Assembly (NCBI GenBank): GCA_035316325.1
Contig: DATHJB010000043.1
Span: 30,529-94,528, forward strand
DNA length: 64,000 nucleotides
Direction: 5' to 3'
Source of the DNA: Acidimicrobiales bacterium
GTDB taxonomy: Bacteria > Actinomycetota > Acidimicrobiia > Acidimicrobiales > VFJN01
This document shows positions 42,168 through 52,100 of this stretch, piece after piece (the first letter of the stretch is position 1; the number at the start of each line of letters is the position of its first letter). A model generated the notes under the pieces. It saw only the letters and a list, made by a program, of their open reading frames with translations, was not told the origin of the DNA and made no database searches. The position numbers and the translations under genes are program-made.

Positions 42168-43109
42168 GTGGCACCCATGTCGCTCGACCCACCGATCCAG
42201 CGCATCTTCGACCTCCTGACCACGGGCGACGCGCCGCCGGACGACCTGAACGAGCGCCGCCGGCTCGCCGACTCCACCATGCTGCTGGCGTCGACCGGCC
42301 CCCAACCCGACGTGGACGTGTGCGATCACACGGTTCCGGTCAGCGGCGGGGCGATCACCGTGCGGGTCACCCGGCCCACCCGGTTCGACGGCGTCGCGGC
42401 CCCGGCGTTCCTGTTCATCCACGGCGGCGGCTGGTCCCAGGGCAACCTCGACACCGCCGAGGTCGAGTGCGGCCCGCTGGCGTCGCTGGTGCCGTGCGTG
42501 GTGGTGTCGGTGGGCTACCGGCTGGCGCCCGAGCACCCCTTCCCGATCCCGCTCGACGACTGCGTCGCCGCCTACGCCTGGCTGCTCCGCCAGGCCGACG
42601 CGCTCGGCGTCGACCCCGCGCGCATCGCCGTGGGCGGCACCAGCGCCGGCGGCAACCTGGCGGCCGCTCTCTGCCTCGCCGCCCGGGAGCGAGGGCTGCC
42701 GCTGCCGTGCTTCCAGCTCCTGGAGGTCGCGTGCCTCGACCTGACCCTGGCCTCCCCGTCGATGCGCGACGTGACCACACAGGTCGGGCTCACCGCCGAG
42801 GCCGTCGCGGAGTTCGCCGGGCGCTACGTCCCCGACCCCGCCCACCGCACCGACCCGCTGGTCTCGCCGCTCCTCGCCGACGACCTCTCGGGCCTGCCGC
42901 CCGCGGTGATCGTGGTGGCGGAGCACGACCCGGTGCGCGACGACGGCGAGCGCTACCTGGCCGCCCTCCATGCCGCCGACGTGCCGGCCGCCGCGGTGCG
43001 CGTGCTGTCCCACCCGCACGGTGGCTGGGTGATCCCGGGCACGTTGACCCACCACCTGGTACGAGACCTGCGCGCCGGCGCACTCCGCCAGGCGTTCGTC
43101 ACCGGGTAG
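42168..43109 (+). CDS. Alpha/beta hydrolase, hormone-sensitive-lipase-type esterase
   Basis: 313 residues from GTG 42168, preceded by GGAGG at ideal spacing; ATG 42177 is in frame. HGGGW forms the oxyanion hole, GTSAGG holds the nucleophile Ser, EHDPVRDDG the Asp and HPHGGW the His. Such enzymes cleave short-chain esters. It is divergent from the transporter operon and shares its promoter region, so it could remove acyl groups from imported plant-type rhamnosides; that is inference. Confidence 0.9.
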   Translation: MAPMSLDPPIQRIFDLLTTGDAPPDDLNERRRLADSTMLLASTGPQPDVDVCDHTVPVSGGAITVRVTRPTRFDGVAAPAFLFIHGGGWSQGNLDTAEVECGPLASLVPCVVVSVGYRLAPEHPFPIPLDDCVAAYAWLLRQADALGVDPARIAVGGTSAGGNLAAALCLAARERGLPLPCFQLLEVACLDLTLASPSMRDVTTQVGLTAEAVAEFAGRYVPDPAHRTDPLVSPLLADDLSGLPPAVIVVAEHDPVRDDGERYLAALHAADVPAAAVRVLSHPHGGWVIPGTLTHHLVRDLRAGALRQAFVTG

Positions 43110-43130
43110 CCCCTGGACCGAGGTCGTGGG

Positions 43131-43180
43131 GTCGATGCGGCGCCGGTGCGCCGAAACGGTCGCCCCCACACCGCATCGAC
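43131..43180. repeat. Hairpin repeat with CCGAAACGGT core, copy 2
   Basis: Arms GTCGATGCGG (43131-43140) and CCGCATCGAC (43171-43180) are perfectly complementary. The inner tip is GCCG-AAA-CGGT, with a G-T wobble where copy 1 (19901-19945) has A-T. Cores match at 17 of 19 bases while arms differ yet stay paired. It lies 21 bases after the esterase stop and may terminate that transcript. The rest of 43110-43253 shows no clear promoter. Confidence 0.6.
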
Positions 43181-43253
43181 GGATCGGTGATTGGCACCCC
43201 CGGCCACCGTGCACGCCGGGTCGAAGGAGCGGCGGCTGACGTAACGTCGCCGG

Positions 43254-46200
43254 GTGCGCCCCTTCCGTCGTCGCCCCCCGGATCCGGGGCGGACGGCGCT
43301 CCTGCGGCAGCGGTTGCTGTCGGCGCTGCTGGGCCGTTTCGAGCGGCGGCTGGTGACGGTCGTAGCGCCCGCCGGCTTTGGCAAGACCACGCTGCTGGCC
43401 CAGGCGGTGGGGGAGAACGCCCTGCTGCCCCGGGGCATCGACGTGTGGCTGAGCTGCGAGCCGGCCGACGCCGCCGGTACGTCCCTGTTGTCGGGGCTCG
43501 CCGCGGGGCTCGGGACGCCGGGCGACCGCCGGGCCGCCACGAACGGCAGCAACGACCTCGACCGGGTCGTCGCCGCGGTGTGGAGCCGGTCGCCGCTGCC
43601 GGTGGCGCTGGTGCTCGACGACGTCCACGAGATCCCCGCCGGCAGCGACGGTGCGGCCCTGCTCGACGAGCTGGTGGTTGCCCTGCCCGAGAACGGCCAC
43701 CTGGTGCTGGCCGGCCGGACCGAGCCACCGGTGCGCACCGGGCGACTGCTGGCCGAGGACCGGGTGCTGCTCCTCCACGCCGACGACCTGCTGCTGACGC
43801 CCGCCGAGCGGGCCGAGTTGGCCGACCTGCTGAGCGTCGACGTCGCCGTGCTCGACGACTGCGGTGGCTGGCCGGCGCTGGCCCGCCTCACCGCGGTGGC
43901 CGGCCAGGCCGGCGCCGAGCGCTACGTGTGGGAGGAGGTGCTCCACAGCCTCCGTCCCGAGGCCCGCCACGTGCTGGCCACGCTGTCGGCCATCGGCGGC
44001 GCCGACGACGGGCTGGCCTCGGTCGTGCTGGAGCGCCCGGTCGCCCTCGACGAGCTGTTGGGCGACGTGCCGCTCGTCGCCCAGCGCCAGGTCGCCGAGC
44101 ACGGCCGCTGGTACGTCCCCCACGACCTGTGGCAGCCGTTCCTGGCCGCGGACATCGGCCCCGACGTCGCCGCCACGGCCCGCCGCCGTGCCGCCCGGGC
44201 GCTGCGCGAGCGGGGTGACCTGCGGCGGGCGGGCGAGCTGCTGCTGTCGGACCCGGTCGACGACGCCGGCTGGGCCGAGCTGGAGGCGCTGCTGGTCGAC
44301 GGCGCCGCCGCGGCCAGCTCGCTGACCGGCACCGTCCCGGTCGGAGCGTGGCTGTCGGCCGTGCCCCCGGAGCGCCGCGACGCCGCCGAGGTGCTGCTGA
44401 TCGAGGCCGTGGTGGCGCGGCTGCGGGGCCACTCGGTTCCGGCGCAGGCCGGCTTCCGTCGGGCCTGGGACGCGGCCCGCGCCCAGGCCGCCGGCGAGGT
44501 CGAGCTGGTGGCGATGTCGCACCTGGTCCACCAGGCCTGGTGGCAGGGCGACCTGGGCCTGTTCGCCGAGCTGTTCGCCCGAGTCGAGGAGCTCGGCGCG
44601 GCGGGCGACAGCCGGGTCTGGGCGTTCAAGGCTCTGGGGTCGGCCCTGCTCACCGAGACCACCGGCGACCCCGCCGCGGCGCTGGCCCAGCTGGACGAGG
44701 TGCCCACGCTGCCGGCCGGGCTCGTGGCCGTGCGCGACTGGCTGCGGGTGCGGTGCCTGCTGGCGCTCGGCCGGGGCGACGAGGCGTTCGCCATCGCCGA
44801 CCCCGCCGCCGGGCCGCCGGACGCCCTGCCGGCGATCCAGATGCAGCCGCTGACCTCGCTGTGGCTGGCGGCCCGGCCCCGCGACCTGATGGGTCGCATC
44901 CAGCGGGTCGTCCCCGGCGCCGACACGCTGCCCCGCGACCGGCTCCTGGCCAACCTCTCGTTGAGCGCCTACGCGGCCAGCCTGGGCCGCGCTGAGGAGG
45001 CGGAGGTCCGTCTCGAGGAGGCCCGCCGTCACCTGGGGGCGATCGAGGGCGACCGGCCCGCCCGGCTCCTGGCGGCGGTGGCGGCGACGGGCGCGGTGTG
45101 CCGGGGCGACGAGGCGGCCGCCCGGCAGGAGGTCGCCCGCCTGCCCGACGACCCGGCCACCCGACTGCTGTTCCGCATGCTGCTGCCCCTGCTGGCGGTG
45201 GCCGACCCCCGGTGGCGTGCCGGCCTGGCCGCCGAGTCGCTCGGGCCCGACCACGCCACCAACCGGGAGGTGGCGCAGGCTCTGATCGCGGCGCGCGCGG
45301 GCCGGCCCTCGGCGGGTGGGCCGTGGCCGCCGCCCCGGGTGCTGGTGGCGGTCGGCTACCGGCTCGCCACCGAGCTGGCCGCCCGCACCGGCGACGACGA
45401 GCTGCTCCGCTACCTGCTGACGGTGGTGGGGCCGCCGGTGCGGGAGGCGCTGCGGGCTCTGGCGCCGGCGGTGCCGGGAGCCCGCCGGATGCTGCGCAGC
45501 GTGCCGTCGCCGCCCGACCACGCCCTGCACATCCGGGTGCTCGGGCCGCCGTCGGTGGAGCACGACGGGATCGCCGCCGGTCGGCCCGAGTGGGGGAGGG
45601 AGCGGGTGCGGTCGCTGCTGTGCTGGCTGGTGGCCCGGCGCCGGGTGACCCGGGCCGAGACCGAGGCGGCCCTGTGGCCCGAGTTCGACGCGCTGACGTC
45701 GGGCGGCAACCTGCGGACCACGCTCGGCTACCTCCAGCGGGTGGTGGAGCCCGCGCGGGCGGCCGGCGACGCGCCGTTCCACGTGCGGGCCGACGGCGAC
45801 GCCCTGCTGCTGGCCGACGAGGCGGTCACCGTGGACGCCTGGGAGTTCGAGCGCCTGCTCGACGAGGCCGCCGACGCCGAGGCCGCGGGCGCCCCGTCGG
45901 TGGCGTTGGTGGCGTACGAGTCGGCGGTGGCGCTGTGGGGCGGCGACTACCTGGTCGACGTGTACGACGACTGGGCCGGTCCCGAGCGCGACCGGCTGCG
46001 GGCCCGGTTCCTGGCCGGTTCGGTGCGGGCGGGGGAGCTGCAGCTGGCGGCCGGCGACGTCGACCGGGCGCTGCTGCTGGCGACCCGGGCGATCGAGGCC
46101 GAGCCGTGGTCGGAGCCGGCGCACCGGTTGGCGATCGCCGCCCACCTGGCCCGGGGCGATCGGGCGTCAGCCCGTCGGGCGCTCGACCGTTGCCACCGCG

Positions 46201-46268
46201 CCCTCGACGACCTCGGCGTCGGTCCCGACGAGCTGACCGTGATGCTCGAACGGGCGGTGTTGGGCTGA
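43254..46268 (+). CDS. Large AfsR/SARP-type regulator (NTPase, wHTH and BTAD domains)
   Basis: 1004 residues from GTG 43254. An N-terminal signal-transduction ATPase domain has Walker A APAGFGKTT (38-46) and Walker B VALVLDDVHE (about 118-127). A helical repeat region fills the middle. From about residue 758 comes an OmpR-like winged helix (HIRVLGPPSVEHDG, LWPEFDALTSGGNLRTTLGY), then the bacterial transcriptional activation domain (from about 860: VDAWEFERLLDEAADAEAAG, LWGGDYLVDVYDDWAGPERD). DNA-binding at the C-terminal side is the reverse of classical SARPs. A paralogue lies at 59057-62140. Target genes are not obvious. Confidence 0.88.
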   Translation: MRPFRRRPPDPGRTALLRQRLLSALLGRFERRLVTVVAPAGFGKTTLLAQAVGENALLPRGIDVWLSCEPADAAGTSLLSGLAAGLGTPGDRRAATNGSNDLDRVVAAVWSRSPLPVALVLDDVHEIPAGSDGAALLDELVVALPENGHLVLAGRTEPPVRTGRLLAEDRVLLLHADDLLLTPAERAELADLLSVDVAVLDDCGGWPALARLTAVAGQAGAERYVWEEVLHSLRPEARHVLATLSAIGGADDGLASVVLERPVALDELLGDVPLVAQRQVAEHGRWYVPHDLWQPFLAADIGPDVAATARRRAARALRERGDLRRAGELLLSDPVDDAGWAELEALLVDGAAAASSLTGTVPVGAWLSAVPPERRDAAEVLLIEAVVARLRGHSVPAQAGFRRAWDAARAQAAGEVELVAMSHLVHQAWWQGDLGLFAELFARVEELGAAGDSRVWAFKALGSALLTETTGDPAAALAQLDEVPTLPAGLVAVRDWLRVRCLLALGRGDEAFAIADPAAGPPDALPAIQMQPLTSLWLAARPRDLMGRIQRVVPGADTLPRDRLLANLSLSAYAASLGRAEEAEVRLEEARRHLGAIEGDRPARLLAAVAATGAVCRGDEAAARQEVARLPDDPATRLLFRMLLPLLAVADPRWRAGLAAESLGPDHATNREVAQALIAARAGRPSAGGPWPPPRVLVAVGYRLATELAARTGDDELLRYLLTVVGPPVREALRALAPAVPGARRMLRSVPSPPDHALHIRVLGPPSVEHDGIAAGRPEWGRERVRSLLCWLVARRRVTRAETEAALWPEFDALTSGGNLRTTLGYLQRVVEPARAAGDAPFHVRADGDALLLADEAVTVDAWEFERLLDEAADAEAAGAPSVALVAYESAVALWGGDYLVDVYDDWAGPERDRLRARFLAGSVRAGELQLAAGDVDRALLLATRAIEAEPWSEPAHRLAIAAHLARGDRASARRALDRCHRALDDLGVGPDELTVMLERAVLG

Positions 46269-46271
46269 CCC

Positions 46272-46326
46272 CCCGAAATTGCGTGGCAGGCGGTCGTATA
46301 GCAGCCACCAGCCACGCAATTTCGGG
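46272..46326. terminator. Long perfect hairpin after the AfsR-like gene
   Basis: Sixteen-base arms (46272-46287 and 46311-46326) match perfectly around a 23-base loop and begin three bases after the stop codon. The right arm is followed by CTTG, not a T-run. The stem contains AAATT, making it AT-richer than the region. It is probably a terminator, but arm length is unusual and a mobile palindrome is possible. Confidence 0.55.
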
Positions 46327-46380
46327 CTTGTCGACGGCCCGCTGACGAGTCGCTGACGGCGGCGTGGGCATGATCCCCCG

Positions 46381-46704
46381 GTGCTGCCGCCCCGCCTCAC
46401 CGAGCCGCTCGACCGGCTGCTCGCGCCCGGCGGGGTCGACCTCCCCCTGGGGGTGCTGGCGTGCTTCCATCCGATCCTGCCCCCGCAGGCCGGCTGCCAT
46501 CCGGCGACGTGGACCGCCCTGCGGGTGCGGCGGGACCAGCGCTGGCGGGAGCACCAGGGCCCCATCGGCGACGCCCTCCGCGCCCTGGCCGACGAGGGGA
46601 TCATCTGGGTCGACATCGCCGGCGTGCTCCGCGACCCGTTGACCCGCGAACCCCTCACCAAGCTCCCTGAACTGGGTCACGTCATCAACGGCGAGGACCT
46701 GTGA
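46381..46704 (+). CDS. Small hypothetical protein
   Basis: 107 residues from GTG 46381, with strong G/C preference at third codon positions, which supports real coding over overlapping frames. It reads as a soluble protein: PLDRLLAPGGVDLPLGVLAC, RRDQRWREHQGPIGDALRAL, IIWVDIAGVLRDPLTREPLT. I do not recognise the family. It follows the AfsR-like gene and its hairpin and precedes a membrane protein gene. Confidence 0.5.
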   Translation: MLPPRLTEPLDRLLAPGGVDLPLGVLACFHPILPPQAGCHPATWTALRVRRDQRWREHQGPIGDALRALADEGIIWVDIAGVLRDPLTREPLTKLPELGHVINGEDL

Positions 46705-46738
46705 TCGGGATCGGATCCACCATGGCGGCCGCGGTCGT

Positions 46739-46762
46739 CGGAACGTCGCGGCGGGCGTTCCG
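46739..46762 (+). terminator. Hairpin in the 46705-46922 gap
   Basis: CGGAACG (46739-46745) pairs with CGTTCCG (46756-46762). It may end the small upstream gene. The rest of the 218-base gap holds a short direct repeat (CTGCAC twice, about 46851-46867) and no gene or certain promoter. Confidence 0.35.
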
Positions 46763-46922
46763 GCGGCTGACGGGGTGGTGACGTCGGTCGCTGCGGCGGC
46801 GGTCGGCGTCACCATCACCTTCGGTCAGTTCACCTTCGGACCTGCACAGGATCTGCACGATCCGGCCCGAAGACCGCCACATCTCTTCCCTACGGTCGGT
46901 GCGGAACCCGGGGAGGGATCGG

Positions 46923-48407
46923 ATGCGCCAGGGATACACCGCCGGATGGCATCGACAGGTCGACACGGCGCCGCCGCCGCGCCCGTTCGCCGGGCTCGGG
47001 CCGCCCTCCCTGGTCGACAGTGCGCCGGCACGGCTGCTGCTGTGGGCGCTGGCCGGCGGGATCGCCCTCGACGTCGGCATCCGGGGCGGCGTTGCGAACC
47101 TGGTGGTCACGGCGGCGGTGGCGCTCGTCGTCGCGGCGCTCGTCACCGACGGGCGCCTGGCGCAACCTCAGGCCCGCGCCGTCGCCCTCGTGGCGCTGCT
47201 GCCGGCGGCCGGCCTCGCGCTGCGGGCCAGCCCGTGGCTCGCAGCGACCAACCTGACCGCCGGCGCCGCCCTGCTCGTGATGGCGATCGTGCTGTCGCGG
47301 TCGGGCTCGGTGTTCGACACGACGCCCCTCCGCCTGCTGCGCCGCGCCGGGTCGGCGTCGTGGCGGTCGCTGGCCGCCCCCACCGCCCTGGCGCCCCTGC
47401 GTCCCCACCTCGACGGCGCTGCCGCGGGCCGGGCGGCGCGGGTCGGCCTCGCCCTGCTGGTGACGCTGCCGCTGCTGTTGCTGGTCACGGTGCTCCTGGC
47501 GGCGGCCGACCCGGTGTTCGCCGGCCTGGTGACACCCGACGTCGAGGTCGCCCCCGTGGTCGGGCACCTGGTGCTGGCGGGGTTCTTCGCGGTGGCGGTC
47601 CTGCTGACGCTGGCGGCGGCGCTCGGCGACACGGCCGACGGCGGGCACGGCGGCGGCTTCGGCACCCTGGAGGTCCTCACGATGCTGGGCCTGGCCGCGG
47701 CGCTGCTGGCCCTGTTCGTGGTGTCGCAGCTGGTGGCGCTGACCGGCGCGGGCGACCGGCTGGTCGAGGAGGCGGGGCTGGAGCCGGCCGAGTACGCCCG
47801 CAGCGGCTTCTTCCAGCTGTGCTGGGCGGTGGCGCTGATCGTGGGGTTCCTCGGCGTGGTGGGCTTCCTGGCGGCGCCCGGCGTGCTGGACCGGCCGGCG
47901 GTGCGGCTCCTGGCCGCCGCGGTGCCGCTGCTGGCGCTGGGCCTGGTGGTGGTGAGCCTGCGGCGCATGGCCCTCTACGACGAGGCGTTCGGCCTGACCA
48001 TGCTGCGGCTGTGGGTGGTGGGCGCGGCGCTGTGGCTGGGTGCGGTGCTGCTGATGACCGCCGTCCGGAACCTCGGTGTCGGGGGCGGGCGCAACTGGGT
48101 GGTCGGCGGGGCGGGCGTGGCGGCGCTGGTGCTGGTCGTCGGCGCCAACCTGGCCGATCCCGAGGCCTTCGTCGTCCGCCACAACGTGGCCCGCGCCACC
48201 GACGGCGCCCCGCTCGACCTGCGCTACCTGGCCGGCCTGTCCGACGACGCGGTCCCGGCCCTGGTCGACGAGCTGGGCCCGTCGGCGTTCACCGTGGTCG
48301 GCCGCAGCACCTACCGCTGCTCCGACGCGGTGACCGGCGTGGCGGCGCTGAACGTGGCGGTCACGCGGGCCGCGGACGCTCGCCAGGAGACGTGCGCGGC
48401 AAGCTGA
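46923..48407 (+). CDS. Multi-pass membrane protein (DUF4153/DUF4173-like)
   Basis: 494 residues from ATG 46923, chosen for its GGGAGGG ribosome site; an upstream GTG (46899) is in frame. About 12 membrane helices, with large hydrophobic segments LLLWALAGGIALDVGI, LALLVTLPLLLLVTVLLAAA, and the motif GFFQLCWAVALIVGFLGVVG. An aromatic-poor C-terminal domain (about 420-494) lies outside the membrane and includes DLRYLAGLSDDAVPALVDEL. The layout matches the DUF4153/DUF4173 group of unknown function. It is followed closely by a PPOX-type gene, possibly the same transcript. Confidence 0.75.
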   Translation: MRQGYTAGWHRQVDTAPPPRPFAGLGPPSLVDSAPARLLLWALAGGIALDVGIRGGVANLVVTAAVALVVAALVTDGRLAQPQARAVALVALLPAAGLALRASPWLAATNLTAGAALLVMAIVLSRSGSVFDTTPLRLLRRAGSASWRSLAAPTALAPLRPHLDGAAAGRAARVGLALLVTLPLLLLVTVLLAAADPVFAGLVTPDVEVAPVVGHLVLAGFFAVAVLLTLAAALGDTADGGHGGGFGTLEVLTMLGLAAALLALFVVSQLVALTGAGDRLVEEAGLEPAEYARSGFFQLCWAVALIVGFLGVVGFLAAPGVLDRPAVRLLAAAVPLLALGLVVVSLRRMALYDEAFGLTMLRLWVVGAALWLGAVLLMTAVRNLGVGGGRNWVVGGAGVAALVLVVGANLADPEAFVVRHNVARATDGAPLDLRYLAGLSDDAVPALVDELGPSAFTVVGRSTYRCSDAVTGVAALNVAVTRAADARQETCAAS

Positions 48408-48411
48408 CCGC

Positions 48412-48867
48412 ATGGACCAGGACCCCGCGACCGCCGCCAAGGCCATCGTCGACGCCAACCCCTACATGGTGCTGGGCACCGCGGACGAAGCCGGGGTGCC
48501 GTGGGTGTCGCCCGTCTACTTCACCCACGTGGGCTACCGGGACTTCCTCTGGGTCTCGAAGCCCGGCGCCCGGCACTCGCAGAACATCGCGGTCCGGCCC
48601 GAGGTGGGCATCGTCGTCTTCGACTCGTCGGTGCCGGTCGGCCAGGGTCAGGGCGTCTACCTGTCGGCCGTCGCCCACCAGCTGGCCGGCGACGACGTCG
48701 GGCCCGGGATCGCGGCGTTCTCCGAGCGGTTGCTCGAGCACGGCGAGGACGCCTGGACCGTCGACGACGTGGGCGCTTCCGCCCGCCACCGCCTCTACCG
48801 GGCCACGGCGGACGCCCACTTCGTCCTCGACGACCACGACGAGCGCATCCCGTTCACGCTCGACTGA
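48412..48867 (+). CDS. Pyridoxamine 5'-phosphate oxidase-like flavoprotein
   Basis: 151 residues, FMN-binding split barrel: YMVLGTADEAGVPWVSPVYF at the N-terminus, WVSKPGARHSQNIAVRPEVG and the C-terminal RLYRATADAHFVLDDHDERI. Members bind FMN or F420 and reduce or oxidise small substrates, some with heme-degrading roles. The true PdxH C-terminal signature is absent, so pyridoxal synthesis is unlikely. It starts 5 bases after the membrane protein gene. Confidence 0.8.
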   Translation: MDQDPATAAKAIVDANPYMVLGTADEAGVPWVSPVYFTHVGYRDFLWVSKPGARHSQNIAVRPEVGIVVFDSSVPVGQGQGVYLSAVAHQLAGDDVGPGIAAFSERLLEHGEDAWTVDDVGASARHRLYRATADAHFVLDDHDERIPFTLD

Positions 48868-48895
48868 TCCTGGGCCTCGCGATCCTGGGCCTTGC
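48866..48895. repeat. 15-bp tandem duplication
   Basis: GATCCTGGGCCTCGC (48866-48880) is followed directly by GATCCTGGGCCTTGC (48881-48895), one mismatch. The first copy overlaps the stop codon of the PPOX gene, so it looks like a recent local duplication in the convergent gap. Confidence 0.6.
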
Positions 48896-48906
48896 GGCCC
48901 CGCGGA

Positions 48907-49152
48907 TCAGTTGTTCTTGAGGTCGAGGTACTCCTTCAGGGCGCGGCGGTGGCCGTTGGCTCCCGAGCCGATCACACCGCCGTCGCGGGCCTCCTTGACC
49001 TTCGACTCCAGGTCGGCGAGCAGGTCGTGGAGGTCGTCCTCGGGGCCGGCGGCCTCGACCTTGTCCAGCGCCTTGTGGATCTTCTCGAGCTTGCGACGTA
49101 CCTGACCGAACTCGTCGTCGAGACGCTTGCGGGCATCCGCGAGGCTGTCCAT
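48907..49152 (-). CDS. Small coiled-coil protein
   Basis: 81 residues, highly charged: RKRLDDEFGQVRRKLEKIHK and DLHDLLADLESKVKEARDGG form heptad-like helices that should dimerise. A short Gly-rich segment (GGVIGSGANGH) precedes the tail RRALKEYLDLKNN. No family recognised. It lies 34 bases downstream of hrpA on the same strand and may be co-transcribed. Confidence 0.6.
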   Translation of the reverse strand: MDSLADARKRLDDEFGQVRRKLEKIHKALDKVEAAGPEDDLHDLLADLESKVKEARDGGVIGSGANGHRRALKEYLDLKNN

Positions 49153-49186
49153 CGATCCTCCCCTGGTCGACCTGATCGGGGCTCGA

Positions 49187-52100
49187 TCATGCCACGGCCA
49201 GCGCGGCGAGCGTGCGGCGGACCCGTTGCTCGCTGACCGGTCGGGCGGTGCCGAGCGCCTGGGCGAACAGGCTCACCCGCAGCTCCTCCAGCAACCAGCG
49301 GGCGTCGACGACGTCGGGCTCGGCCCGCCGCTCCGTGGGGAGGTGGGCGACGAGGTCGTCGTACGCGATCTCGACGGCATGGGCGCGGGCCATCAGCTCG
49401 CGGTCCCGGTCGGGGCGCTCGCGGAGCTTGTCGAGGCGGACGCGGACGGCCTCGAGGTAGCGGGCCACGTCCTGCAGGCGGGTGAGTCCCGCAGCCGTCA
49501 CGAACCCCGGGTGGACGAGGCGCGCCAGCTGCCGCCGCATGTCGTCGGTCGCGGGCGCCAGCGCCGGGGCGGAGATGCCGCCGAGTCGTACCTCCAGCGC
49601 GGCCACCGCGGCTCCGATGCCTGCCGCCTGCCCCGCCGCAGCGACCGCCAGCGCCGCCAGCCGGTCGCGGGCCGCCTCCACCAGCCGCCGATACCCGTCC
49701 TCGTCCCACGCCGGTCCACCTCGCGCGGCGAGGAGCCGATCCGCCGCCGCCTTCACGCAGTCCGCCGCCAACCCGGCGACGTCGACGACGCCCGCGAGCT
49801 CCGGCTGCGTGCGCAGGCGGCGGACGACCTGGGACCCGGCCTGCGGGACCGCCAGCAGCAGCAGGCGGCGGGTGGCGGCCCACATCAGGCGCTCCTGGTC
49901 GGCCGGGGTGGTCACGATGCGGACGCCGACCGTGGCGCCCTCGTCGACCAGCGTCGGGAACGCCAGCGCGCCGCCCGAGCCCTCGACCCGCCGGGGTAGT
50001 CCGCCCGCGGGCCACTCCCGCAGCCCGCTGCGCTCCAGGTGACCCGGGGTGGCCACCGCCACGGCCCGCCGCGCCCGCTCCGCCAGCGCCGCCGACAGCG
50101 CGTCGAGGTCGCGGCCCGCGGCGACGACCGTGCCCTCGCCGTCCTCGACGCTGAAGCGCAGCTGCAGGTGGCGGGGCAGCCGGGTCACGTCGAAGTCGTC
50201 GGGCCCGACGCCCAGCCGCCGGGCCAGCACCGCCAGCAGCGGACCGTCGGACGGGGAGATGCCGTCGAGCGCCTCCCGGGCCCGCTCGGGGACCGGCGAG
50301 AGCTCCCGGCGCAGCGCTTTCGGCAGCGTGCGGATCAGGGCCGTGACCAGCTCCAGCCGGTGGCCCGGCACGTGCCAGTCGACCCCCGCCGACGACAGCC
50401 GCGGCAGCAGCACCAGCGGCACGTGCGCCGTGACGCCGTCGTCGTCGGCGCCCGGCTCGAACACGTACGACAGGTCGAGCACGAGGTCAGCTGCACCCGG
50501 CGGGGTCCAGGTGAGCGGGAAGCCACCGGTGTCGACCTCCGCGGCATCGAGGCCGAGCAGGTCGTCCAACGTGAAGGTGAGCGCGTCCGGGTCGTGGCCA
50601 GAGGTCTCCTTCCACCAGCGCCCGAACTCCCGCGCCGACACCACGTCGTCGGCCAGGCGCTCGTCGTACAGCTCCGCCAGGCGCCGCTCGTCCACCACCA
50701 GGTCGGCGCGCCGGGCCCGCGCCTCCAGGCCCCGCGCCTTGTCGAGCACCAGCCGGTTGGCGTCGAGGAACGGGAAGCGACCGTCGTCGTCCCAGTCGCC
50801 GTCCACCAGGGCGTGCTCGACGAACAGCGCCCGGGCCTCGTCCGGGTCGAGGCGCTCCAGCGGCACCGGTCGCCCCGGCACGATCGGCAGGCCGTAGAGC
50901 GTCACCTGCTCGTCGACCAGCGCCGTGCCCCGCCGCCGGCTCCAGCGCGGCTCGCCGTACGAGCGCTTGACCAGGTGCCCGGCCAGGGGCTCGATCCACG
51001 ACGGGTCGATGCGGGCCACCACCCGGGCCCACAGGCGCCCGGTCTCCACCAGCTCGCCGGCCATCACCCACGCCGGCGTCGAGCGGGCCAGCGTCGAGCG
51101 GGACGCGACGGTGAAGCGGGCCTGGCGGGCGGCCCGGTAGTCGCTCTTGGCCCGGTCCCACATCCCCACGTGCGACAGCAGCCCCGCCAGCAGCGACCGG
51201 TGGACGTCGTCCGGCGCGGCGGGGTGCTCGCGACGGTCGTTGCGGCGCAGGTGCAGCTCGTGGGCAGCCTCCCGGAGCTGGCGGACCAGGTCCTGCCACT
51301 CGCGCACCCGCACGAAGTTCAGGTACTCGGCCCGGCACATCCGGCGGAACGCGCTGCTCGTCCGGGCGCGCTGCTCGGTGGCCAGGTGCTCCCACAGGTT
51401 GAGGTAGGCGAGGAAGTCGGAGCCCGGCACCTTGAACCGGGCGTGCAGCTCGTCGGCCTTCTGCTCCTCACCGGTCGGGCGCTCCCGGGGGTCCTGGATC
51501 GACAGGCCGGCCACGATGACCGTCACCTCCCGCAGGCAGTCGTTGGCCTCGGCGGCGAGCAGCATCCGCCCGAAGCGGGGGTCGACCGGCAGGCGGGCCA
51601 TGCGCCGGCCGTCGGCGGTGAGCGTCAGCTCGTCGCGGTCGGGGACCAGTGCCCCCAGCTCGACCAGCAGGGCGACCGCGTCGCGCACGGCCCGGGCGTC
51701 GGGCGGGTCGATGAACGGGAACGACTCGACGTCACCCAACCCCAGCTCCGCCATCTGCAGGATGACCGAGGCGAGGTTGGTGCGGAGGATCTCGGGTTCG
51801 GTGAACGCGGGCCGGGCGTCGAAGTCGTCCTCGCCGTAGAGGCGGATGCAGATGCCGGGCGCCACTCGGCCGCAGCGCCCCGCCCGTTGGTTGGCGGAGG
51901 CCTGGCTCACCGGCTCGATCGGGAGGCGCTGCAGCTTGGTGCGCCGGTTGTAGCGGGAGATGCGGGCGGTGCCGGTGTCGACCACGTAGCGGACGCCCGG
52001 GACCGTGATCGACGTCTCCGCCACGTTGGTCGCCAGCACGATGCGGCGCTGGTGGCGGCCGGGGCGGAAGGCCCGCTGCTGCTCGGCGGCCGACAGCCGG

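Noticed and set aside
38496..46145. A 2549-codon minus-strand open frame
   Set aside because: Only its last 764 codons (MFS-ATPase fusion) look like protein. The remainder is an Arg/Gly/His-rich shadow across the substrate-binding protein, esterase and AfsR-like gene, an effect of extreme GC content.
46272..46326. Third member of the ACCGAAACGGT hairpin family
   Set aside because: Only CGGTCG in the loop is shared; the core GAAACGG is absent, so it is listed separately.
46364..46642. A plus-strand frame starting MGMIPRCCRP
   Set aside because: The overlapping frame at 46381-46704 has far better third-position GC preference.
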